In this document: piece after piece, positions 1-12,498 of the stretch
How the letters are laid out: every line of letters begins with the position of its first letter
How positions within the stretch are numbered: position 1 is the first letter of the stretch
Assembly: GCF_001189235.2 (NCBI RefSeq)
Contig: NZ_LFIP02000003.1
Location: forward strand, 186,001 to 250,000
Source: Bradyrhizobium embrapense
GTDB lineage: Bacteria; Pseudomonadota; Alphaproteobacteria; Rhizobiales; Xanthobacteraceae
DNA length: 64,000 bases
Reading direction: 5' to 3'
Translations under genes and position numbers: made by a program
Notes under the pieces: model-generated
The model's input: the letters and a program-made list of their open reading frames with translations, nothing else
Told to the model about the DNA's origin: nothing
Databases searched by the model: none

Positions 1-45
1 CGAGAGTTTGAGCGTGCCTTTCCAGTAGGCGCGGGGAGCGGCCAT
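1..45 (-). CDS. ku: Ku protein, N-terminal fragment (runs off the window)
   Basis: Only the first 15 codons are present; they read MAAPRAYWKGTLKLS, which is the typical start of bacterial Ku proteins. Ku forms a homodimeric ring on DNA double-strand ends and recruits LigD for non-homologous end joining. The ATG at 43-45 is preceded on the minus strand by GGAGG (52-56). The gene is divergent from ligD, the usual partner, which supports the call even though so little of it is visible. The rest lies left of the window, so integrity cannot be judged. Confidence 0.85.
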   Translation of the reverse strand, partial: MAAPRAYWKGTLKLS

Positions 46-70
46 GATCGCCTCCAAACAGCTTGAGTTT

Positions 71-95
71 GGAACTTGAACGGATACCGTAGGTT
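71..95 (+). promoter_or_regulatory. EcfG-type stress promoter candidate for ligD
   Basis: GGAAC at 71-75 is followed after 16 bases by GGTT at 92-95. This fits the alphaproteobacterial general-stress sigma factor (EcfG/RpoE2) consensus GGAAC-N16/17-cGTT, with one mismatch at the first -10 base. Transcription would begin near 102, about 70 bases before the ligD start. It overlaps an opposed promoter for ku. Confidence 0.55.
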
Positions 96-103
96 TTGGT
101 TCC
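79..103 (-). promoter_or_regulatory. EcfG-type stress promoter candidate for ku
   Basis: Read on the minus strand, GGAAC (103-99) is followed after exactly 16 bases by CGTT (82-79), a full match to the EcfG consensus. Transcription would start near position 72, leaving a short leader containing GGAGG before the ku ATG at 45. The element shares nearly all its bases with the plus-strand ligD promoter candidate. Confidence 0.6.
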
Positions 104-169
104 TGAAGGCCGCGCAGAGGCGGCGGCCACCGTTTGCGCCGAGGCGTGGACGTATAGCTGAGAAATCAC

Positions 170-2812
170 GTGCCGCTGAGAAACCTCACCACCTATCGCA
201 AGAAGCGCGACTTCGAGAAGACCGATGAGCCGTCGGGCGACGTCAAGGTCGCCCCCGGCCAGCAGCGGCGCTTCGTCATCCAGAAGCACGACGCGACGCG
301 GCTGCATTATGATTTAAGGCTGGAGTTCGACGGCGTCTTCAAGTCCTGGGCGGTGACGCGCGGGCCGTCGCTCGATCCGCATGACAAGCGGCTGGCGGTC
401 GAGGTCGAGGATCATCCGCTCGACTATGGCGATTTCGAAGGCACCATTCCGGAAGGCCAGTATGGCGGCGGCACGGTGCAGCTCTGGGATCGCGGCACCT
501 GGGAATCGGACGATCCCGAGCGCGGCTTCAAGAAAGGCGATCTGAAGTTCACGCTGCATGGCGACAAGCTGCACGGCAGCTGGGTGCTGGTGCGGATGAA
601 GAACGACCGCTTCGGCGGCAAGCGCACCAACTGGCTGCTGATCAAGCACCGCGACGAATATGCCGTCGATGGCAACGGCGAGGCGGTCCTCGACGAGGAC
701 CGCTCGGTCGCCTCCGGCCGCTCGATGGCAGAGATCGCGGCCGGCAAGGGCCGGGCGCCGAAGCCGTTCATGCTGGCCAAGGGGACCAGCAAGGGCAATG
801 GCAAGGCCAAGGCCGATGCGGTCTGGCAGTCCAACCATGGCATGGCGGCGGACGCGCGCGCCAGGACCAAGGCGCCGGCGCCCAAGCAGAAACTAAAGGG
901 ACAATTGAAGGCGCCGCGGAAGGCGAAGGCCAAGCAAGTGACGGAGATGCCGGATTTCGTCGCGCCGCAGCTCTGCACCGCGGTCGAGAGCCCGCCCAGT
1001 GGCGCAGGTTGGTGCCATGAGATCAAGTTCGACGGTTATCGCGTGCAGCTCCGTGTGGAGGGCGGCGAGGCCGTGCTGAAAACCCGCAAGGCACTCGACT
1101 GGACCGACAAATTTGGCGCGATCGCCAAGGAAGCCGGCAGGCTGCCGGACGTGCTGATCGATGGCGAGATCGTCGCACTGGACAAGAACGGAACGCCGGA
1201 TTTTTCCGCGCTGCAGGCGGCGCTATCGGACGGCAAAACAGACCAGCTGGTTTTCTATGCGTTCGACCTGCTGTTTGCCGGTACCGAGGATCTGCGTCCG
1301 CGGCCGCTCAGCGAGCGCAAGGCGCGGCTGAAGAAGGTGCTCGGGGCGCGCAAGGGCAAGAACCCCTTGATCCGCTATGTCGAGCATTTCGAGGAGAGCG
1401 GCGAGGCCGTGCTGGAGTCCGCGCGCAAGCTCGGGCTGGAAGGCATCGTCTCCAAGCGTCTCGACAGGCCATACCGGTCGGGCCGATCCGATGACTGGAC
1501 AAAGGCGAAGGTTCGTGCCGGCCACGAGGTGGTCCTCGGCGGCTGGAAGACCACCAATGGCAAATTCCGCTCGCTGATGGCCGGTGTCTATCGTGATGGC
1601 CACCTGGCGTTTGTCGGCATCGTCGGCACCGGCTTCGGCCAGGACACCGTCCGTCGCATCATGCCGGCGCTGAAAGCGGCGGCATCCGACACCAGCCCGT
1701 TCGGCGGCAAGGACGCGCCGAAGAAGACCCGCGACGTGCACTGGCTAAAGCCTGAGCTGGTCGCCGAGATCGAGTTCGCCGGTTGGACCGATGCCGGCAA
1801 TATCCGCCAGGCAGCGTTCAAGGGCCTGCGTCAGGACAAGCCGGCGCATGAAGTCGAGGCCGAGCGGCCGGTGGCAACCAAAGTGGTGAAGCCGATGGCG
1901 AAAGCAAAATCCGGCGAGGTCATGGGCGTCGCCATCTCGCATCCCGACAAAGCCTTGTGGCCCGACGCCGGCGACGGCAAGCCGGTGACCAAGCTCGACC
2001 TCGCCAACTATTTCGAGGCGGTCGGTGCGTGGATGATCTCCTACCTCAAGGGCCGGCCGTGCTCGATCGTGCGCGCGCCCGACGGCATCAAGGGCGAGAC
2101 GTTCTTCCAGCGCCACGCGATGGCCGGCACGTCGAAGCTCCTCAAGCTCGCCAAGGTCTCCGGCGACCGCAAGCCCTATCTGCAGATCGACCAGGTCGAG
2201 GGCCTCGCGGCGGTCGCGCAGCTCGGCGGCCTCGAGCTGCATCCCTGGAATTGCGCGCCCGATGCCTATGACACGCCGGGCCGGCTGGTGTTCGATCTCG
2301 ATCCCGCACCCGACGTCGCGTTCTCCGACGTGGTCGATGCCGCCAAGGACATGCGCCAGCGGCTCACCGCGGTCGGCCTCGAGAGCTTCTGCAAGACCAC
2401 CGGCGGCAAGGGCCTCCATGTCGTGGCGCCACTGCTCGCAGGCGCCAAGGACAAGGTGACGTGGAAGGAAGCCAAGGCGTTCGCGCAAGGCATCTGCCAA
2501 TGGATGGCGCAGGACGAACCCGAGCGCTTTCTGATCAACATGTCGAAGGCCAAGCGCACCGGAAAGATCTTCCTCGACTATCTGCGCAACGACCGGCTTT
2601 CGACCGCGGTCGCGGTGCTGTCGCCGCGGGCGCGGCCGGGCGCCACGGTGTCGATGCCGCTGACCTGGACCCAGGTGCGCGGCGACCTCGATCCGAAGAA
2701 ATACACGGTAAGGACCGTGCCGGCGCTGCTCGCCAGGAGCAAGGCGTGGAACGGCTATGAGGATGCGGCGTCGTCGATCAAGGCGGCGATGAAGAAGCTC
2801 GGGGCGCACTAG
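170..2812 (+). CDS. ligD: Multifunctional DNA ligase D (phosphoesterase-ligase-polymerase)
   Basis: LigD processes and seals DNA ends brought together by Ku. The 880-residue protein has the three-domain order phosphoesterase-ligase-polymerase. The N-terminal 3'-phosphoesterase domain (about 10-170) shows H40, H46 and D48 in the conserved [13 protein letters not shown] block. The ATP-dependent ligase (about 255-560) has the adenylated lysine K286 in KFDG, and DGEIVALD follows. The C-terminal archaeo-eukaryotic primase-like polymerase (about 590-870) carries the metal-binding motif DLDP in [13 protein letters not shown]-rich linker (about 200-255) joins the first two domains. The start is GTG at 170 with a weak ribosome site. 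The divergent ku gene confirms an end-joining role. Confidence 0.95.
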   Translation: MPLRNLTTYRKKRDFEKTDEPSGDVKVAPGQQRRFVIQKHDATRLHYDLRLEFDGVFKSWAVTRGPSLDPHDKRLAVEVEDHPLDYGDFEGTIPEGQYGGGTVQLWDRGTWESDDPERGFKKGDLKFTLHGDKLHGSWVLVRMKNDRFGGKRTNWLLIKHRDEYAVDGNGEAVLDEDRSVASGRSMAEIAAGKGRAPKPFMLAKGTSKGNGKAKADAVWQSNHGMAADARARTKAPAPKQKLKGQLKAPRKAKAKQVTEMPDFVAPQLCTAVESPPSGAGWCHEIKFDGYRVQLRVEGGEAVLKTRKALDWTDKFGAIAKEAGRLPDVLIDGEIVALDKNGTPDFSALQAALSDGKTDQLVFYAFDLLFAGTEDLRPRPLSERKARLKKVLGARKGKNPLIRYVEHFEESGEAVLESARKLGLEGIVSKRLDRPYRSGRSDDWTKAKVRAGHEVVLGGWKTTNGKFRSLMAGVYRDGHLAFVGIVGTGFGQDTVRRIMPALKAAASDTSPFGGKDAPKKTRDVHWLKPELVAEIEFAGWTDAGNIRQAAFKGLRQDKPAHEVEAERPVATKVVKPMAKAKSGEVMGVAISHPDKALWPDAGDGKPVTKLDLANYFEAVGAWMISYLKGRPCSIVRAPDGIKGETFFQRHAMAGTSKLLKLAKVSGDRKPYLQIDQVEGLAAVAQLGGLELHPWNCAPDAYDTPGRLVFDLDPAPDVAFSDVVDAAKDMRQRLTAVGLESFCKTTGGKGLHVVAPLLAGAKDKVTWKEAKAFAQGICQWMAQDEPERFLINMSKAKRTGKIFLDYLRNDRLSTAVAVLSPRARPGATVSMPLTWTQVRGDLDPKKYTVRTVPALLARSKAWNGYEDAASSIKAAMKKLGAH

Positions 2813-2926
2813 CAAAGGTTTAAGCAAGCTTGTGCCGCTGGCGTAGTCGTCCTACCCGCTCGAAGGCAAGGTATCGAGTGCGCCGCGGCTTATCGGCTTA
2901 ATCGCCAGCGCCTCTTCAAAACTGGT

Positions 2927-2952
2927 TCACCCGCGAAAGCTTTCGCGGGTGA
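2927..2952. repeat. Perfect 26-bp palindrome between convergent genes
   Basis: The 26 bases read identically on both strands, with TCACCCGCGAAAG as the left half and AAGCTT at the centre. It lies in the 178-base gap between the ends of ligD and the DUF3309 gene, which converge. A hairpin here could stop or protect both transcripts, but no T-tract follows on either side. Apart from this palindrome the gap 2813-2990 holds nothing I recognise. Confidence 0.6.
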
Positions 2953-2990
2953 CGATAGTCATTGATATGACACGGCGCGCCGGGGGGGCG

Positions 2991-3155
2991 CTACAATCGT
3001 CCCAGCAGCAGCAGGATCAGCAGGATCACGATCACCAAGCCGAGACCGCCCCCGCCATAGTAACCGGTGCCGTAGAACGGTCCGCCGCCGATGCCGCTGA
3101 AGCCGCCAAGCAGCGCAATGACCAGAATGATAAGAATGATCGTTCCAATTGACAT
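2991..3155 (-). CDS. DUF3309 family small membrane protein
   Basis: This 54-residue protein begins MSIGTIILIILVIALLGG and ends LVIVILLILLLLGRL. It has two hydrophobic segments flanking a glycine- and tyrosine-rich linker (FYGTGYYGGGG). That is the pattern of DUF3309, small inner-membrane proteins of unknown function common in rhizobia. The start at 3155 was chosen over an upstream in-frame ATG because GAGGAGG sits just before it and the family begins there. An EcfG-like promoter lies about 50 bases upstream, suggesting stress induction (inference). Confidence 0.8.
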   Translation of the reverse strand: MSIGTIILIILVIALLGGFSGIGGGPFYGTGYYGGGGLGLVIVILLILLLLGRL

Positions 3156-3206
3156 GTCAGTCCTCCTCAGCCCCGCGGGCTCGTCGTCGCTGCCCGTCGG
3201 GAAGGA

Positions 3207-3231
3207 AACAACCTGCAACTATGAAGGTTCC
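3207..3231 (-). promoter_or_regulatory. EcfG-type promoter candidate for the DUF3309 gene
   Basis: On the minus strand GGAAC (3231-3227) is followed after 16 bases by TGTT (3210-3207), which gives GGAAC-N17-GTT. The distance to the ATG at 3155 suits a promoter. Confidence 0.45.
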
Positions 3232-3319
3232 GGTTTGAGCGGTGCGATAAAACTGTGCGATCTTCCATTTGCTTTGGAACAGAACTACATCAACGGAAAC
3301 CATGGAGGAGTGCACTGCG

Positions 3320-3628
3320 ATGTCGGCTCCGCTGATCGTCTCGATCCCCCACAGCCTCGGCCGCGACGAGGCCATGCGCCGCCTGAAAACAGGCCTGTCG
3401 CGCGCAGCGGCGAACGTGCCGGTCATGAGCGTCGACGAGGAGCGCTGGGAGAATAACCGCATGAACTTCCGCGTCCATGCGCTGGGCCAGGTCGCGGCCG
3501 GATATCTCGATGTCGAGGACACCCATGTGCGGCTTGAGGTGACACTGCCGTGGCTGTTGCAACGGTTCGCCGAGGTCGCGCAGGTCGCGATTCAGAAGAG
3601 CGGGCAGCTGCTGCTGACCAAGCGCTGA
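3320..3628 (+). CDS. Polyhydroxyalkanoic acid system family protein
   Basis: The 102-residue protein starts MSAPLIVSIPHSLGRDEA and has the features of the PHA granule-region protein family: an N-terminal 'IPHSLGRDEAMRRL' block, a central 'WENNRMNFRVHALGQVAAG' block and a closing segment with 'VTLPWLLQRFAE'. Proteins of this family are small, soluble and often near polyhydroxyalkanoate genes, although none is visible here. The biochemical role is not established. The start at 3320 has GGAGG about 11 bases upstream and was preferred to an upstream in-frame ATG at 3269. It stands alone, converging on treY. Confidence 0.75.
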   Translation: MSAPLIVSIPHSLGRDEAMRRLKTGLSRAAANVPVMSVDEERWENNRMNFRVHALGQVAAGYLDVEDTHVRLEVTLPWLLQRFAEVAQVAIQKSGQLLLTKR

Positions 3629-3639
3629 TGCGCGGCGCT

Positions 3640-3739
3640 AAAGCGCGATGAGATTGAGTTGAATCGTCATCGCGCTTTGGCTCCTTGTTTGAGCATGATC
3701 TTGTCGGAAAACCGCTTCACACTTTTCCGGATCATGCTC
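3640..3739. repeat. Double-hairpin interspersed repeat at the end of treY
   Basis: Two adjacent inverted repeats are present. AAAGCGCGATGA (3640-3651) pairs with TCATCGCGCTTT (3667-3678). GAGCATGATC (3691-3700) pairs with GATCATGCTC (3730-3739), with GGAAAA and TTTTCC paired inside it. I recognise this two-part module as common between genes in Bradyrhizobium and relatives. Here it lies between convergent genes and could act as a two-way terminator. Its right edge runs into the treY stop codon. A degenerate relative of the second half is near 42364-42436. Confidence 0.65.
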
Positions 3740-6522
3740 TAGCCATGCGCGCGTGCGCGTTTTGGGGCTTGCTTCGTTCCAGCCGGGGCCTTCGCCTTCA
3801 GCACCGTGACCGGCAGTTTTGCGAACAACCTCGAGAGCTGAACGTTGCCGTCGCCGCCGGGGAGCGCATATCCAGCCACGTCGATCTCGCCTTCAAAGGC
3901 CTCAGCGCGCGGCCAGCTGCGTCCACCTTGCGTGAACGGGGCAAATGATTTCGCCACCGCGACGATGACCGCATCGCGGCCATGGCGCCGTGCAAAGGCG
4001 ATGACATGATCGCGATGCGCGCCGCTGACCGCGAGCGGCTGGTAGTCGCCGCTGGTGAAAATCTCGGGCAGCGCGTTGCGCAGCCGCAGCAGATGCCGCG
4101 TCCATGCGAACTTCAGGCGGCCGTCGCGCCAACTTTCCGCCAGTGCATCCCAATCCGACGCCTCCAGTGCCGCGAGCAGGTCAGCGCGTGCGGCAAAGTC
4201 GACCGGACGGCGGTTGTCGGGGTCGACGAGCGATAGATCCCAGCTTTCGGTGCCTTGGTAGAAATCCGGCACGCCCGGCATCGTCGCCTTCAGGGTGATC
4301 TGGCTCAGCGAATTCAACGCGCCGATCAGCGCGGTGCGCTGCGCCAGCGCCTCCAGCGCATCGAGGAATTCAGGCGAGGCCCTGCGATCGAGGATCCGCG
4401 CGATGAAGGTCTTCACGCCGGCTTCATACGGTTCGTGCGGATTGAGCCAGCTGGTCTCCTGCTTGCCCTCGCGCGCGGCCTTCAGGGCATAGGCCTGGAT
4501 GCGGCCGACCAGCGACGGGTCGTCCGGGTCCCAGGCGCCGAGCAGGGCCTGATACAGCATGTATTCGAACGTCGCCGATGGAGCCCGCATCTCGCCGTCG
4601 AGCACCAGATGCGGCGCGTTGAGCACCTTCCAGCGCGCTACCGCGCTGGTCCATTCGCCGGGAATTTCGGCGAGCGCCATGATGCGGGCGCGGGCGTCCT
4701 CGCCGCGCTTGGTGTCATGGGTCGCGGTCGCCGTCATGCCGTGCGGCCATTCGCGGGCGCGGGTCTGCATCATGGCGTGGAAGGTCTCGGGCGCGATTGA
4801 GCCGGCGGCCGGATCGCCACCGACCTCGTTGAGCGCGAGCAGGCGGTGGTAGCGATAGAACGTGGTGTCCTCCAGCGACTTCGCCATCATCGGCCCGGTG
4901 AATTGCTGCACCTTCAGCGCGAAGCGGCGCACCCGCGGCGCGCTGTGCGGCGGCCGGCCGGGTTTCAGGAGGTCCATGGTCAGGGCATCGCGCAGGAAGT
5001 CGAAGATGCCTTCGTCCGCGGCGTACCAGTCGGCGCGGGCGCGCTCGATGGTCGCGCTGATCAGCGCGCGGTCATGTGCGGTCGGGCCGGAGGCGGTAAG
5101 ATAAGTGCGATAGACCGGGAAGTGCAGCACGTAGAGTTCGAGCGCCTGCCGCAGGCTGTCGGCGGAGAAGTCGCGGGTCGAATAGTGCCCGCTGGCGATG
5201 CGCGCGACGAGCCGCGCCAGCACGGTGAATTCGCTGGTCAGCAAGGTCTCCAGCACGCGGCGCTTAGCCGCGCGCAGCACCGGCATCAGGTTCGGCGACT
5301 GGTTGCTGATCTGGCGCCAGATCTCGTTGAGCGGCTCGAGGCCGGTGCCATCGACCAACACCTGGCTGATCGTGTTCATCCATTCGTAGCCGGTAGTGCC
5401 GTGCACGCCGGCAAACTTCGTCAGCTTCTCATCCTCGCCGAGGATCTTCTCGATCACCATGTAGAACGGCTTGGCCTTGCCGCCCTGCGCAGAGCGGATC
5501 AGGCGGCGCAGCCGCTGGAAATATTGCGCGGGATCGCGCAGGCCGTCGATATGGTCGAGCCGCAGGCCTTGCAGCCGGTCCTCCGCGATCAGCCGCTTGA
5601 CGAGGCTGTGGCTCGCCTCGAACGTGGCAGCGTCCTCGACCCTGAGGCCGGCCAGCGTGTTGACGTCGAAGAAGCGGCGATAGTTGATGTCGCTGGAGGC
5701 AAGCCGCCAGTGGCCGAGCTTGTAGTGCTGGCGTTCCAGCAGATGATGCAGCGCCAGCGTCTGGGTAGGCCGGTCCTCGGCGGCGCGATAAGCGTCCAGC
5801 CCGCGCGCGATGATCCCGGCACCGCCTTCGATCGCCTGGATCGCGGCCTTCAGGGCCGGTGCTTCCCTGCGGTTCGGGTGGCGCAGCCCGCGATATCTGG
5901 CGGCGAGCTCGAGCAGCGCGCGGCCGGCCGGGCTGTCCTCGGCGCCGGCCTCGCGGACGATGGTCCGCAGCACCTCGCCATAGCGCTCCGGCGCGATCGG
6001 CAGGCGGTGCTCGAAGTACCAGGCGGAGAAGCTGCCTTCGGTCGCTTCGTAGCGCAGTGCGATCTCGCCGCGCTCCAGGGCCTGACCATAGGACGAGCCG
6101 AGGATCGGCAGCAGCACGCCGCCGCGCGCACGATACGGCAGCTGGTCCCAGTCGATGTCGAAGGAGACCGCGTGCGGCGAGGCCGGTCCCCATTCCAGCA
6201 CGTCGAGCCACCATGGATTGTCGGCAAAGTGCACGCCGACATGGTTCGGCACGAAATCCAGGATCAGGCCGAGGTCGTTCTGCTTCAGCGCGTCGCTGAG
6301 CCGCGCAAAGCCGTCTTCGCCGCCGAGTTCCGGATTGAACTCGGTGTGGTCGACCACGTCATAGCCATGTGTCGACCCTTTCCGCGCCTTCATGAAAGGC
6401 GACGCATAGACATGGCTGATGCCGAGCGCCTTCAGATACGGCGCCACCGCGGCGGCGGCATCGAAGTCGAAATCGGCGGTGAGTTGCAGTCGGTAGGTCG
6501 CGATCGGGATCGCCGGAGGCAT
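3739..6522 (-). CDS. treY: Malto-oligosyltrehalose synthase
   Basis: TreY rearranges the reducing-end alpha-1,4 bond of malto-oligosaccharides to alpha-1,1, making maltooligosyl-trehalose for TreZ. The 927-residue protein opens PIATYRLQL and has the GH13 motifs SPFMKARKGSTHGYD, DFVPNHV (about 89-95), the nucleophile D323 in RLDHIDGL, and the acid/base E358 in VIEKILG. The long insert domain and length agree with the family. It is the last gene of the glgE-treS-glgB-glgX-treZ-treY operon, starting four bases after the treZ stop. Its TAG stop abuts an interspersed repeat. The tail is basic and alanine-rich. Confidence 0.95.
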   Translation of the reverse strand: MPPAIPIATYRLQLTADFDFDAAAAVAPYLKALGISHVYASPFMKARKGSTHGYDVVDHTEFNPELGGEDGFARLSDALKQNDLGLILDFVPNHVGVHFADNPWWLDVLEWGPASPHAVSFDIDWDQLPYRARGGVLLPILGSSYGQALERGEIALRYEATEGSFSAWYFEHRLPIAPERYGEVLRTIVREAGAEDSPAGRALLELAARYRGLRHPNRREAPALKAAIQAIEGGAGIIARGLDAYRAAEDRPTQTLALHHLLERQHYKLGHWRLASSDINYRRFFDVNTLAGLRVEDAATFEASHSLVKRLIAEDRLQGLRLDHIDGLRDPAQYFQRLRRLIRSAQGGKAKPFYMVIEKILGEDEKLTKFAGVHGTTGYEWMNTISQVLVDGTGLEPLNEIWRQISNQSPNLMPVLRAAKRRVLETLLTSEFTVLARLVARIASGHYSTRDFSADSLRQALELYVLHFPVYRTYLTASGPTAHDRALISATIERARADWYAADEGIFDFLRDALTMDLLKPGRPPHSAPRVRRFALKVQQFTGPMMAKSLEDTTFYRYHRLLALNEVGGDPAAGSIAPETFHAMMQTRAREWPHGMTATATHDTKRGEDARARIMALAEIPGEWTSAVARWKVLNAPHLVLDGEMRAPSATFEYMLYQALLGAWDPDDPSLVGRIQAYALKAAREGKQETSWLNPHEPYEAGVKTFIARILDRRASPEFLDALEALAQRTALIGALNSLSQITLKATMPGVPDFYQGTESWDLSLVDPDNRRPVDFAARADLLAALEASDWDALAESWRDGRLKFAWTRHLLRLRNALPEIFTSGDYQPLAVSGAHRDHVIAFARRHGRDAVIVAVAKSFAPFTQGGRSWPRAEAFEGEIDVAGYALPGGDGNVQLSRLFAKLPVTVLKAKAPAGTKQAPKRARAHG

Positions 6523-6526
6523 TGTG

Positions 6527-8274
6527 CTATCCGATGTGCCAGCGCACCGCCCAGCCAGGGAGGTCGCCGGACAACGCGCCGCCCCAGATCACAGTTCCCT
6601 TCGGCTCCGCAACGCCGGCGATGGCCCGATCCGACAGATTGGCTGTGAGCCACAGCGTGCGGCCATCGCTCATCTGCCAATGCGCGGTCAGGAGATCGCC
6701 GGTGACGCGGTCGCCGCCGAAGCGCGCCCCAATGAGCCGCGGCGTGATCTCGCGCCGGCGCACGGCGAGCAGGTCGCGCACCAGCTTTAGGCGCGCGCGG
6801 GCGGGATCGCGGCCAAGCGCCGCCCAGTCGAGCGCAGCCGATCGCACCGTCGCCTCGGCCAGCGGGTCGGGAATGTCGTCGCCGTATTTGGCATAGGCCC
6901 AGGCGAACTCCTTGCGCCGGCCGGCGCGGACGGCATTGGCGAGGTCGCCCTTGAAATCGCAGAAGAACGGGAACGGCGTCGTCGCGCCCCATTCCTCGCC
7001 CATGAACAGCATCGGCGTGTTTGGCGCGATCAACGTGACCGCCAGCGCCGCCTCCATCGCCTCTGGCCTTGCGATGCTTTCGAGCCGATCACCGAGCGGC
7101 CGGTTGCCGATCTGGTCGTGGTTCTGCAGGAAGTTGATGAAGCAGGTCGGCGACAGCATACCGCTCGGTTCGCCGCGCGCCTTGCCGCCCCAGAACTCGG
7201 ATACTTCGCCCTGGTAGACGTATCCGGACGACAGCGCGCGTGCGAGGTGCTGCTTCGGCGTCCGGTAGTCGCCATAGTAGCCCTGGCTTTCTCCGGTCAG
7301 CAGCACGTGCCAGGCGTGATGATAGTCGTCGTTCCACTGGCCGCGGAACTTGCCGTCCGGCGGATCCTCGGCGGCATCGAGCAGGCTTGCGATGTTGTCG
7401 CCGTTCTCGAGCACGAGGTTGATCTGCCGCCCGGTCTCGGTGGCGAGCTGGCCTGCGGCCTTGCTGAAGTCATGCAGGATCGATACTTCGCCGGCTTCGA
7501 CGATGGTGTTGACCGCGTCGAAGCGCAGTCCGTCGAAGCGATAGTCGCGCAGCCAGCTCACGACGCTGCCGATCGCGAACGCGCGCACCTCGGGTACGCG
7601 ATAATCGATGGCGCTGCCCCACGGCGTATGCGCGTCGCTGAAGAAGGCGGGCGCATAGCGGCCGAGATAATTCCCCTCGGGCCCGAAATGGTTGTAGACG
7701 ACGTCGAGCATCACCATCAGCCCGCGCAGATGCGCCTCGTCGATCAGGGTCTTGAGGTCCTCGGGGCGGCCGTAGGTACTGTCGGGCGCGTACCACAGCA
7801 CGCCGTCATAGCCCCAGTTGCGCTTGCCTGCGAAATCCGCCAGCGGCATCAGCTCGAGCGCGGTGATGCCGGTTGCGACGAGATGATCGAGCTTGTCGAT
7901 CATGGCAAGATAAGTGCCCTCCCGCGTGAACGTGCCGACATGGGCCTCGAGAATGACCGCCTCATGCCAGGGGCGGCCGCGCCATTCCGTTGCGCGCCAT
8001 TTGAAGGCTGAGTGATCGATCACCTCGCTTGGGCCGAACACGTCGTCCGGCTGGAACGCGGAGGCCGGATCGGGCACATCGACCTCGTCATCGATGCGGA
8101 ATTTGTAGCGCGTGCCGGCGCGCGCGCCCGGGATCTCGGCGACGTACCAGCCGGCGGCATCGCGCGTGAGTGGATGCGGCTTATCGAGCAGGAGATCGAC
8201 GCGTTTGGCCGCCGGCGCCCAGAGCCGCAAGCGCGTGCCATCAGGTGTCAGCTCAGGGCCGAAATGCCGTGCGC

Positions 8275-8278
<4 letters not shown>
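6527..8278 (-). CDS. treZ: Malto-oligosyltrehalose trehalohydrolase
   Basis: TreZ releases free trehalose from the TreY product. The 583-residue GH13 protein begins MSARHFGPELTPDGTRLRLWAP, an N-terminal carbohydrate-binding/E-set domain (about 1-95). The catalytic barrel follows with LDVVYNHFGPEGNYL (about 191-205), nucleophile D254 in LRFDAV and acid/base E291 in LVLENGDN; NHDQIGNRP is the third catalytic block. The ATG at 8278 overlaps the glgX TGA as ATGA, so translation is probably coupled; this start was preferred to an upstream in-frame codon at 8389 that would extend into glgX. With treY it gives a complete glucan-to-trehalose route. Confidence 0.95.
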
Positions 8279-10347
<2,069 letters not shown>

Positions 10348-10350
10348 GAG

Positions 10351-12494
<2,144 letters not shown>

Positions 12495-12498
<4 letters not shown>

